Assembly: GCA_035549015.1 (NCBI GenBank)
Contig: DASZRW010000099.1
Span: 10,224 to 74,223, forward strand
Length of the DNA: 64,000 nucleotides
Direction of reading: 5' to 3'
DNA from: JAFDZV01 sp035549015
GTDB taxonomy: Bacteria; Bacteroidota; Ignavibacteria; OLB7
Positions 26,973-36,300 of this stretch are shown here, piece after piece; the stretch's first letter is position 1; each line of letters begins with the position of its first letter. The notes beneath the pieces were generated by a model that saw only the letters and a list, made by a program, of their open reading frames with translations, did not search any database and was not told the origin of the DNA. The translations under genes were made by a program, and so were the position numbers.

Positions 26973-27905
26973 ATGGGACACGGACATCATCATGCACATG
27001 ACCATGCGCCGGGACATGCGCATGCACCGGCATCGTTCGGGCATGCATTCGCCATCGGCATTACGTTGAATTTTCTTTTCGTCTGCGTCGAGGCAACCTA
27101 CGGCATCATCGCGCACTCGATTGCTCTTGTAGCTGATGCGGGGCATAATCTCGGCGACGTGTTCGGGCTGTTGCTGGCATGGGGAGCAACGATTCTTGCC
27201 CGCCGGGTACCAACCGAACGGCGCACCTATGGCTTTCGCCGCTCCTCCATTCTTGCGTCACTGCTCAATGCGACGCTGCTTCTCGTTGCCGTTGGCGCGA
27301 TCGCGTGGGAAGCGTTCGGCCGCCTTCAGCGTCCCGAGCCGGTGGCAATCCAAACCGTGATCCGGGTCGCACTTGTTGGTATCGTGATCAATACCCTGAC
27401 CGCATTGCTCTTCATGCGCGGAAGGAAGCACGATCTCAATATTCGCGGAGCGTTCCTCCACATGGCTGCCGATGCTGCGGTGGCGCTCGGAGTGGTGATT
27501 GCAGGGCTGGTGATCGCAACAACCGGCTGGCTCTGGCTCGATCCTCTCGTCAGCATTGCGATTGCCATCGTGATCACGATCGGCACATGGGGCCTTCTTC
27601 GGCAGTCCTTCAATCTGGCGATGGATGCAGTGCCGGAGGGGATCGACCGGGTTGCCGTCGAGGAGTATCTGCGGCAGGTGCCGAGCGTCATCGAGGTGCA
27701 CGACCTTCATATCTGGGGGATGAGCACGACAGAAAATGCTTTGACGGCGCATCTGGTGATGCCCGGCAACGAACCGCCGGATGCATTTCTCGCCCGGCTT
27801 CGTCACGATCTGGAACACCAGTTCGGCATCGGGCATGTCACTATTCAGGTGGAGCATGGCGATGAGGCTCATCCGTGCGTGCAGGCGCCCGATCATGTCG
27901 TGTAG
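26973..27905 (+). CDS. Cation diffusion facilitator (CzcD/ZitB-like Zn/Co/Cd exporter)
   Basis: 310-residue inner-membrane antiporter that exports Zn2+ or similar divalent metals in exchange for protons. The N-terminus is His-rich (HGHHHAHDHAPGHAHA). Six membrane segments follow, with the metal-site residues in ALVADAGHNLGD and in HMAADAAVALGV of the second and fifth helices. A cytoplasmic C-terminal domain (VIEVHDLHIWGMSTTENALT) ends with VTIQVEHGDEAH. It belongs to the ZitB/CzcD subgroup. It follows the vWA gene by 88 bases and may be independent of it. Confidence 0.93.
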   Translation: MGHGHHHAHDHAPGHAHAPASFGHAFAIGITLNFLFVCVEATYGIIAHSIALVADAGHNLGDVFGLLLAWGATILARRVPTERRTYGFRRSSILASLLNATLLLVAVGAIAWEAFGRLQRPEPVAIQTVIRVALVGIVINTLTALLFMRGRKHDLNIRGAFLHMAADAAVALGVVIAGLVIATTGWLWLDPLVSIAIAIVITIGTWGLLRQSFNLAMDAVPEGIDRVAVEEYLRQVPSVIEVHDLHIWGMSTTENALTAHLVMPGNEPPDAFLARLRHDLEHQFGIGHVTIQVEHGDEAHPCVQAPDHVV

Positions 27906-27996
27906 CCCCGTAGTGAATCGGCTCGTGGTATCAACCGCACATGCAATCACCTGGGTGTGACCGTTCAAATGATCAACACCGGGGACGGACGATTGT

Positions 27997-28101
27997 TCAC
28001 GCGTGGTTGTGCCGATGATGAATATCGGGATAGTGCGGATGAGTATGCGTCATCGGCTCGTGGACGTGGACGCTTCGCCCGCACGATCCGAACGATCGCA
28101 T
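27997..28101 (-). pseudogene. His-rich peptide, probably a relic of a metal-associated gene
   Basis: A 34-codon frame whose C-terminal part reads VHVHEPMTHTHPHYPDIHHRHNHA in pieces (key motif HPHYPDIHHRH), reminiscent of the C-terminus of small His-rich proteins. It starts at an ATG at 28101 with no good ribosome-binding site, and a stop codon lies shortly upstream in frame, so the N-terminal part of a longer ancestor seems lost. It converges with the cation exporter gene next to it, which suggests a metal-binding role for the intact form. It may be a functional short peptide or a remnant. Confidence 0.4.
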
Positions 28102-28470
28102 CACGATGGTTGCCGGGTGCGCCTATGAACCAACGGCAAGCAACGATCACGGCTTCACCGAACGTGTGGCGGCGCGGTTGCGCGAAAAACTGAAACGGGA
28201 GGAGGGAGAGTAGTGATGCATGCCGCCCGCTTCGGTGCCGCCGGATCTGATGCCTGCCGCCGGAACGGCTGCGTGCGGTAATACCGGTGTGAACGGGCCT
28301 GTCCGCATGGATGAGGCCCGGCGGTATGGAGGCGGTCCGGAAACGGGCCGGGACTACTTCTGCCGCTGCAAATTTCCTCAACCACCCGCATGGCGCAGGA
28401 GCCTGCGCAGGCGTGCGGGTGCGCAACCACCCCACGTCGCCTTCCGCATTGCGCAACCCTGGCGCCAGGG
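28102..28470. other. Intergenic region, no gene recognised
   Basis: GC-rich spacer between the His-rich relic and the DUF4397 gene. A perfect 14-base palindrome CCCTGGCGCCAGGG lies at 28457-28470, directly after the DUF4397 stop codon on the minus strand. Nothing else is supported. Confidence 0.4.
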
Positions 28471-30417
28471 CTACTCCTGAATCCAAAGCGTCTGATACGG
28501 CATCGTGGCCGTGGACCCGGTGCGCTGCGGGCCAACCACCAGAATGTACCGCCGGCCCTTGCTGATCTGAACGCCGTCGGAGCGGGCGAGAACCGTGGAC
28601 GTGTCTCCCGGAGCGGTGAAGACCACGGAGTACTGGCGCTCGTCGTATTCGCGTGCCGGGCTTGGCACACCGTAGGAAAGCGTATCGATCGGGGTACTGG
28701 TTGCGGAGTCCAGGCGAACGGCAAGCTGCTTGCCGTTCGGCACGATGTTCAGGAAGCGGATGGATGCCCGCGTTGGAGTGAAGGGCGTGTTGGAGGAACG
28801 AATCGCGAGGATGGAGTTGTTCCCCCCCGAGCCCGTTGTACCGATCAGATACCCGCCGCCCGAGGGATCGATCGTCACGCTCCCGGCGTTCGAGGTGATG
28901 CTGGTAACCGTGAACGGCAACACCGTGCTGTAGACATAGCTGTAGGCCAGCGCGCGCGGCGTCTGCGAGCCGATGGTGAACGTGGCGTCAGCATCCGGCA
29001 TCAGATTGAAGAACGTGCCCCGCGCGCCCTGTGTCCCCACGTCGTGCAATGCGGAACCTGTCTGGTCATCCCGGACAATCATCAGGCTCGGCGTGCCCCC
29101 TTCATCCGCCACCACGATGGTGTAGTAACCTGCATCCAGCCGCTCGATCCCTCCCATCACATAGGTTCCGGTCTGCTCATTGCTCAGCATCAGCGGATAG
29201 AGCCCGGCGGGGATGTCCACATACCCGGTAGTCTGGCCGAACGCGAGCGTCCCGAACGGACGCGAGTCCGCCGGGATGATCTCCGGGGCGCCGGCGCCGA
29301 AGGAGATGGAGGCGCGCTGGAGTCTGGAGGAGACATTGATGCCGCGAATGTGCGCCTTGCTGTCGCTGATCGCCGGAATGGAGCGGTCCAGTGTGACCGC
29401 ATACTTGCCGGCGGAATCGCCGTACACCACCACCAGCGTTCGCCCGCCCACCGTGAGATGAACCGGGGTCTTGAAACTGCCCGAACCGGACGGGGTAATC
29501 ACCAGCGAATCCCCCAACGGATTCACACATGCATCAACCTGCACGGCGGGGGAGGCGACAAGCGGGCTCAGATTGTTCACGATGGTGCTGCCGGTTCCGT
29601 CCAGCGCAACGGATACGGGGGTGTTGCCGCTCAACGCGTTCAGCAGCTCCACATCGGTTGTGGTGCGCGTCTCCGGCGGTGCCGGCTGAAGCGCTCCGGT
29701 GCCGCTGGCCGCACGCGCAATGAACAGCCCCACGCCGGCGCCCTGGCGCGCCGCGATGATGTATGTGCTCAGATAGGGAGTGGCGCCGTTGGTGAGCGCC
29801 ACGCGCGCCGAGGCAAGCGGAGCCCGTTGCAGCGTATCGGTGGCGCTGAAGAGATAGATCGAAATCTCATCCTGCGTGAGCTGAACCGTGAGCGGGCTCT
29901 GCGCGAACGAGGTCTGTGGGAACAGCGTCTCGCCGCTGATACAGCCAACCTTCACGAAATAGCTGGAGTCCTGCACGGCGTTGATGAACGATACCTGGCG
30001 CAGTTTGTTGGCGGTGAGATCCAGCTGTTCCTGCTTCCCGAGGCCGAGCCGGATCATCTGCACCGCGGTATCGTTCCGGTTGAAGACGAGATAATCCACA
30101 TAGGAGCCCTTGGGGAGCGTCTGATTGAAGAGCGTATCAACGCGCGGCCGGTCCGTGCGATGCGCAAGCAGAACCGTCTGTTCGGGGATCCACACCTTGC
30201 GGAAGTCCGAGGCCTGCAACGGCCCCAGCCCGCTTGTCAGCCCAACCAGCGGGAACGACACATCCACATTGGTGGTCGCCATCAGATTGATGACACGAAC
30301 AATCGTGCTGTCCGGAGGGGGTGGGTTGAGAAGATGCGGATCCTCGCTGGTGTCGCATCCGGTAAGGAGAACGATTGTCACCGCCAGGAGCGCCAGAAGA
30401 TTCGTGTATGCTTTCAT
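28471..30417 (-). CDS. DUF4397-domain lipoprotein
   Basis: 648-residue exported protein. The N-terminus (LLALLAVTIVLLTGC) is a lipoprotein signal with the lipid-attachment Cys at about residue 21. The rest is made of DUF4397-type beta-sandwich repeats, recognised by recurrent segments of the form 'VRVINLMATTNVDVSFP', 'GYVDIPAGLYPLMLSNEQTG' and 'ASIRFLNIVPNGKQLAVRLD', each introducing a module. The domain is common in surface proteins of Bacteroidetes and relatives; its ligand is unknown. The ATG at 30417 is chosen because it begins the signal; no ribosome-binding site is obvious. It is downstream of rsmB on the same strand but 258 bases away. Confidence 0.85.
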   Translation of the reverse strand: MKAYTNLLALLAVTIVLLTGCDTSEDPHLLNPPPPDSTIVRVINLMATTNVDVSFPLVGLTSGLGPLQASDFRKVWIPEQTVLLAHRTDRPRVDTLFNQTLPKGSYVDYLVFNRNDTAVQMIRLGLGKQEQLDLTANKLRQVSFINAVQDSSYFVKVGCISGETLFPQTSFAQSPLTVQLTQDEISIYLFSATDTLQRAPLASARVALTNGATPYLSTYIIAARQGAGVGLFIARAASGTGALQPAPPETRTTTDVELLNALSGNTPVSVALDGTGSTIVNNLSPLVASPAVQVDACVNPLGDSLVITPSGSGSFKTPVHLTVGGRTLVVVYGDSAGKYAVTLDRSIPAISDSKAHIRGINVSSRLQRASISFGAGAPEIIPADSRPFGTLAFGQTTGYVDIPAGLYPLMLSNEQTGTYVMGGIERLDAGYYTIVVADEGGTPSLMIVRDDQTGSALHDVGTQGARGTFFNLMPDADATFTIGSQTPRALAYSYVYSTVLPFTVTSITSNAGSVTIDPSGGGYLIGTTGSGGNNSILAIRSSNTPFTPTRASIRFLNIVPNGKQLAVRLDSATSTPIDTLSYGVPSPAREYDERQYSVVFTAPGDTSTVLARSDGVQISKGRRYILVVGPQRTGSTATMPYQTLWIQE

Positions 30418-30675
30418 CGAAGAGTTGTTGACCAGGTTGCCGGGACCGATAAATCTACAATCGGCCCGGCAATCACAAGGATAAAGAACAGTACCATTGC
30501 GCAGGTTTATGCAGGACGGTAGGCAGGGCATGCACCGCCGATACGCAGCGGCCGTTCGTTCGGCAGCCGACCCGGCCCGTGAAATCCCCGTGCGCCCACG
30601 GCAGGGGAGCCGTTCACGCTGCGCCACATCGTTCATGCCCGGTGCCGCCGTTTATGTATGATGCCACCGTTCACA

Positions 30676-32061
30676 CTATTCGTGCTCACGGCGTACAAGG
30701 CGGGCCGCAAACATGCCGTCCATGCCGTGACGATGGGGGAAGGTCTCCAGGTAGCCGTTTCCGGCAACCGCAGCGGGAAGAAGCGCTGCCGCCGGCTCCA
30801 GCCGGAACTCCGGATGATCCTTCAGAAAGCTCTCCACCATCTCCTGATTCTCCGAGCGCTCGATGGTGCAGGTGGAGTAGATCAATGCGCCCCCGGGCTT
30901 CACCAGCTGCGCGCCGTTCTCCAGCAGCGCTCGCTGCAGCGGCACCATCGCCTCGATATCCTCCGGCTCCCGTTTCCATTTGATGTCCGGCTTCTTGGCG
31001 AGCACGCCGAGTCCGGAGCATGGGGCGTCGATCAGAACCACATCGGCCGGCTCCAGAGCGAGCGAGCGGGCGTCCCCCACGATGGGATGAATCGCATCGC
31101 CGAGCCCGAGGCGCGCGGCCGCCGCGGCAACGGTGCGGAGCTTGGCTTCGTACTTGTCCACGGCGATCACCTCGCCGGTGCCGTTCATATCCTCCGCCAT
31201 CGCGGTGGCCTTGCCGCCGGGTGCCGCGCAGAGATCGATCACCCGCATCCCGGGCCGTACGGCCGCCAGGCGCGTTGCGAGCACCGCCCCCTCATCCTGA
31301 ACCGTGTACATGCCCGCCTGAAACAGCGGGTCGCGCCCGATCCCCGGGAATGTATCCGCCACGATCACTCCCTCGGCGAACGCCGACGGAGCGGCGTTGA
31401 TGCCGCGCTCTCTGAATGCCGAGAGCAGCTCTTCGGTTGTCGTCCTCATCCGGTTCACGCGGAGTGCGATCCGCGGCCGCCGGTTGTTGGCCTCCATCAA
31501 GGCCTGCGTCTGCTCCTCTCCCAACTGAGCCACCCACCGGCGCGAGAGCCAGAGGGGGTGCGAATACATGATCGAGAGGTAGCGGGCCACATCCTCGGTT
31601 CGTTCCGGATAGGTGATGGCGTTGATCCTGCGGATGATGCTCCGCAGCACGCCGTTCACGATGCGCGCGGAACGCTCCCCCTTCAGCCGCTTCACGATCT
31701 CCACGGATTCATTGACCGCGGCGGAGTTGGGGATTCGGTCCAGATAGAGGATCTGATAGAGCGCCACGCGGAGGGCGTTCCGGACAACCGGGATGCACTT
31801 GGAGAACTCGCCGTGATAGAAGCCGGTAAGCACCCAGTCCAGCCGTGCCTGCCAGCGGAGCACGCCGGTGGCGAGCTCGTTGAGCAGGCGTTTATCCGCA
31901 TCGTTCAGGTCGCCGGAGGCCAGTTCGTTCTCCAGCAGCTTGTCCAGATAGGCGTCGCTCTGCTCGATGCGTGTGAGTACCTTGACGGCAAGGCCGCGGG
32001 CTCCATGAAAGAGCGGCCCTGCCGTAGCCGGGGAGTTGGGCTGATCGTCGGACTGTAACAT
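30676..32061 (-). CDS. rsmB: 16S rRNA m5C967 methyltransferase RsmB
   Basis: 461-residue SAM-dependent methyltransferase that makes m5C967 in 16S rRNA. The N-terminal ~150 residues are the NusB-like RNA-binding domain (VKVLTRIEQSDAYLDKLLEN, ... LNELATGVLRWQARLDWVL). The catalytic domain has SAM motif I DLCAAPGGKATAMAE, motif IV DAPCSGLGV with the release cysteine, and motif VI YSTCTIERSENQE with the catalytic cysteine. The ATG at 32061 follows AGGA by seven bases. It is divergent from the outer-membrane barrel gene. Confidence 0.94.
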   Translation of the reverse strand: MLQSDDQPNSPATAGPLFHGARGLAVKVLTRIEQSDAYLDKLLENELASGDLNDADKRLLNELATGVLRWQARLDWVLTGFYHGEFSKCIPVVRNALRVALYQILYLDRIPNSAAVNESVEIVKRLKGERSARIVNGVLRSIIRRINAITYPERTEDVARYLSIMYSHPLWLSRRWVAQLGEEQTQALMEANNRRPRIALRVNRMRTTTEELLSAFRERGINAAPSAFAEGVIVADTFPGIGRDPLFQAGMYTVQDEGAVLATRLAAVRPGMRVIDLCAAPGGKATAMAEDMNGTGEVIAVDKYEAKLRTVAAAAARLGLGDAIHPIVGDARSLALEPADVVLIDAPCSGLGVLAKKPDIKWKREPEDIEAMVPLQRALLENGAQLVKPGGALIYSTCTIERSENQEMVESFLKDHPEFRLEPAAALLPAAVAGNGYLETFPHRHGMDGMFAARLVRREHE

Positions 32062-32243
32062 TATCGAATCCTACCGGTCATGTACATACGTGGGCGTGGC
32101 TCCCGGGCAACCTGGTCCGAAGAGAAAAAGGGAGAAAAGCAGTAGTTGCGCAAGGAAGAATCGAGTAATTTCTCGTGACTGCTCCGGCCCCAACCACTCT
32201 TCACGGCCGCGGCGCATTGCTGCGGCGGCATGTCCTGCACGGG

Positions 32244-32264
32244 CAGACCCTCCATGAGGGTCTG
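32244..32264 (+). terminator. Compact hairpin ahead of the outer-membrane barrel gene
   Basis: CAGACCCTC-cat-GAGGGTCTG, a 9-base-pair stem with a three-base loop followed by TTTGCC, sits 34 bases before the barrel start codon and after no plus-strand gene. It may be a 5' leader structure or an attenuator. Confidence 0.4.
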
Positions 32265-32297
32265 TTTGCCAGTTTTGGCATCTATAGACATTGACAT

Positions 32298-33119
32298 ATG
32301 ACGCACGTCCGGTCCGGTTTCGTGATCATTATCGCGGCGATCGCATCGATCGCCGGTGCACTCCCCGCGCTTGCGCAGGGTGAGGATAACCCTTTGCAGT
32401 TCAAGACGGATTTTTCCCGTATCGGCGGCGAGATCGGGCTTTCGTCCGTATGGCAGTCCGGCATCTACACTGCGGACTGCGGTGTGTTCGACAAAGGTGC
32501 GCGCATCAACCCCACCATCGCCCTTGCCTACGATACGCCGCTGACATCGTTCATCCGCTTCGAGGCGCTGGTTGGCTATCAAGGGTTGAGCATAAGCAGC
32601 TCGTACAATTCGCACGAACTGCAGACGGTGAGCATCCAGAAGGTCGGCTCCAGCGAAATGCAGATCGCGCGGGCACCGGTGGACTTCGAGAATCAGGGAA
32701 CGGCATCCTTCTCGTCGCTCTTCGCGATGCCCTCCATCAAGATCTATCCCACAAAGTGGCTCTATGCCGGCGGCGGTCTTTTCGCCGGACTGCTGATGGG
32801 AGGGAAGTCGCAGTATACCAAGAACATCCTTTCGAAGTCCGTGGATATCCCGGATTACGGCCTTGCGGAGGTATACTATCCGGACACCGAATCGTCCGAT
32901 CCCTATTCCAAGGTGTACCCGGCGCAGGACATCCCGAACAAGTCCGGTGTGATGTTCGGAGCCGTAACGTACGTCGGCGCCGAGTTCACGATCAATCGCC
33001 GGATCAAGGCGGGGCCGCGGCTCCTGTACCAGCTGCCGTTTACCACTGCGGTGAGCGATCCGCAGTTGAAGTTGAACGCATTCATGATTCTCATCGGGTT
33101 GCGGATGGATCTTCACTAG
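32298..33119 (+). CDS. Outer-membrane beta-barrel protein
   Basis: 273-residue exported protein with a signal peptide (VIIIAAIASIAGALPALAQ) and alternating hydrophobic strands typical of small outer-membrane barrels of the OmpA-like/PorT superfamily: for example GGEIGLSSVWQSGIYT, FIRFEALVGYQGL and IKAGPRLLYQLPF. Its last residues are GLRMDLH. I cannot name a specific family or ligand. The ATG at 32298 is preceded by an AT-rich leader with a short hairpin. It may be transcribed with the giant secreted protein that begins 189 bases downstream. Confidence 0.8.
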   Translation: MTHVRSGFVIIIAAIASIAGALPALAQGEDNPLQFKTDFSRIGGEIGLSSVWQSGIYTADCGVFDKGARINPTIALAYDTPLTSFIRFEALVGYQGLSISSSYNSHELQTVSIQKVGSSEMQIARAPVDFENQGTASFSSLFAMPSIKIYPTKWLYAGGGLFAGLLMGGKSQYTKNILSKSVDIPDYGLAEVYYPDTESSDPYSKVYPAQDIPNKSGVMFGAVTYVGAEFTINRRIKAGPRLLYQLPFTTAVSDPQLKLNAFMILIGLRMDLH

Positions 33120-33308
33120 GCGGTTCGTCGCAGCCGGTGTCGGCGTGTCGTACGGTCGTACGAATGAAGCTCCGCACTCTCACGGAGCCCGAGCAGCCGG
33201 TGGCGCAGCGGCAGGGGAGATCCCCCGCCGTGCATCCCGGTTTCCCTGGTACCATAACAATGGTTGGTGGACGCTTATCAGGATAATTCGATACTAACTC
33301 GCTCCTCC

Positions 33309-36300
33309 ATGCGAATCTACTGCTCCCCTGCGTTGGCGCGACATCTACGCACCTGCTGGTCCCTTCTCGTCCTGGTGCTGTTGTCTGCTGCTCTTCGCTC
33401 TCCCGTGCTGCATGCCCAGGATGAGTCCGCCGTCGGCAACCAGTACGTAACGGCGCACGTCATCAACAGTAATTCCGATTACTTTGGCGGTGGGCGATTC
33501 TACATCGATGCCGGCCCGTACTACAGCGGCTATCGATTCCTGTACTATATCACCTCCAACGTTGTCTTCCGCACCAACGGTCCCAACGGCGTCAACTACT
33601 ATACGAACTCGAAGAGCGTGTTCGGCGGGCAGCCGCTGCAGGATGACGGGATCACGGAGGTGGCGTACACGCCGTTCGACAGCATTTCAACCGGAACCGA
33701 TACCATCCAGGTGTTCTGGAAAAATATCGGCGGCTACGAAGTGGTGATGCGGTTGTTCGCGGAGAAGCCGGTTACGCAGTTCGACCGCGGTTCCGATATC
33801 ATCATCGAGTTCAGCTATTCGCCCCGTCCGTTCGCGCCGGCGTCGGACCTGGGCATCTTCATGATGCTCGATACCTACAACGGCCAGGCCGAGGGTGGCG
33901 GCGGCGGCGGCGACCAGTCGTCCGTGTTGACCGACCACGGCTACTATCCCACGGACCAGCCGGGCAGGCTGTTCACACCTCCCTACGATACCATCCCGAC
34001 GTTCTATCACGTTGGCAATTTCCTCACCCAGCCTCCGATCAACACCGTGCTTCCGGTGCATCGCCTGCAGGGGAAGTCGCACGGGGGCCTGGATCTTACC
34101 ACGCCTGACGTCTTCGCCATCGGGAACTGGCGCAAGTTCCGCTACCTTTCCTGGACCATCGGCTCGCAGGATATCGGTGGTGTCAACGTGGGGGACTGCG
34201 CAACGGCACTGCGCTGGGGCGGGCTTCGCGGGAGCGGGACGCTCCGCACTGCGTTCGGCATGAATGACAAGGAGGGAAACAATCTCTTCCACTGCCGCGA
34301 CAAGCAGGTGTTCGTGGATATCCAGTCGTCGGCGCGGGTGATCGAACAGAAGGTGAAGAATGGCGCCTACCTTCCGTCGCAGGTGGACGTGAAAGTATGG
34401 CTTACCAATACGGCGGATGTTCAGGAGACCGTGACGCTCACCCTGGAGCGGCCGATCGGCGGCAACGATCCCACGCTCAGCGGGCGGTTGCTTCTGGATC
34501 CTTCCACCTCCGATGTGCAGGTCGCCGTGCTTCCGATTCGCGGAACGCGCATGCTTCTCTATCGGCTGGACCTGGCCCAGAATGTGAGTGATTCGCTGGT
34601 GGATATTCCGCTCGATTTCCGGTTCCAGGTGACCGGCACACCCGGGTCACCGCGCGTGTTCAAGCTTCCATGCACGCCCTCGATTGCCATCAAGGGAATC
34701 CGGGAACCGCCGCCGCCGGTGGATACCATTGCTCCGCAGATTCTGCATATGAGCAACACGCGCGTGCCGAAGCCCACCTGGACGTTCCAGACGTTCGACC
34801 GGCATCCGAACTACACCATCGACACCGGTCTGGACCGGATCGTTGTTGAACGCGATGACAACGCGAACGTGAGTTTCACGTATGCGCCGGTCAATTTCAA
34901 CCGCTGCGATACCAGCGAGACCGTGAACATCACCGCGACGGTGCAGGACAGTACGCAATCCGCCTATCTGGTATTTGCCGTATACGACTGCCGCAACAAT
35001 GTGCGGCGCGACTCCGTGGTATACAATCCGCGGCCGGACATCTTCAAGCCGACGCTCCTGAAGCTCGATACGTACGGTGCCACCGGCCCATCGTGCAACT
35101 CCCGTACCCTGGAGTACACCTTCCTGGACAGCCTGAACCAGACCCCCACCGCGGGGGATGTCGGCTTCGGCTCGATCACGGTTCTCGGCCCGCTGGACAA
35201 TTTCAGGACGCTGGAGGTGAACTTCGACCGGGGGAATGTGCCGATCAAGGTGTTCGATCCGCGCGTAAGCTTCCGGCTTTCGGTGATCGACTCCATGGTG
35301 GATGCCAACGCCACGGTGCTCGTTTCGGACTATGCCGGCAACGCCGATACGGTGCAGGTGCATTACTGCACGCTGCCGGATACGGCGGCGCCCCGCGCCT
35401 CGGTGGTCCCCACGCCGAACCCCGATCCGGTGCAGGGCCCGGTTGAGTGGTTCATCACCGCCACCGATACGCTCGCGTGGGATCGTGGGCTGGAGAGCGT
35501 GGTTGTGCTCTCCAATACGAACATGCTCTTCAAGCCCCCAGCGCTTACGCCGGGGCAGGGCGTTGCAACCTTCGGTGCATCCGTGATCAAGGATTCCATG
35601 GATGCCGAGATTACGATCGAGATTCGCGATCGCTACTATGCGGCCTTTCCGGCAGGACATGCGGATACCATTCAGTTGCTCTACAAGAAGGTACCCGATA
35701 CGCTCGCGCCCAATATTGTGTACAATCCCGTGGCGGGAAGCAACGGCGCCGTTGTCGATGTGGACGTGAACGATATCCACTATCCAGGGGGGAATCTCTA
35801 CAAGTACGATCGCGGCCTGGCGAACGTGAACGTCACATCCATCACGCCGAACCTGAAGCTGGTATCGGTGCCGACGTTCAATCCGGGAGATATGCAGACC
35901 GGTTTCCGTTTCCAGGTGATCGATACGCTCTCACTCTCGAAATACGATACGCTCTGCGTGGAAGCGGTGGATCTGTACGGCAACCGGAGCAGTGCATGCT
36001 ACATCTATCCGCTGCATGCCGATACGCTCAGCCCGGTTCTGCTGCTGACGCTGGACGCCGCTCACACGGCATTCACCGGGACGGCAACGGACAATCGCAC
36101 GTACGATCGCGGCCTTGGCTCCATCACCGTGGAGAACCCGGTCAACCTTGAGCCTGCCGATATCACGCAGACGGGGTTGAACGGCCGGCAGAGCATGCCG
36201 GTTTCCGTTCGCGTTACCGATCCGGCCAAGCCGATCTCCGGAACGTTCTTCGTTCGCGATTTCGTTGCCGAACTGGAGAAGACTTCGGAGACCGATGCGC

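Noticed and set aside
28107..28213. Plus-strand 35-codon frame ending KLKREEGE opposite the His-rich peptide
   Set aside because: Short, no ribosome-binding site and no family; the minus-strand peptide is more recognisable.
27965..28486. 173-codon minus-strand frame over the His-rich relic
   Set aside because: Uses a different frame from the HPHYPDIHHRH motif and shows no domain.
28390..30522. 710-codon plus-strand frame opposite the DUF4397 gene
   Set aside because: Antisense of a signal-bearing lipoprotein gene; no domain seen.
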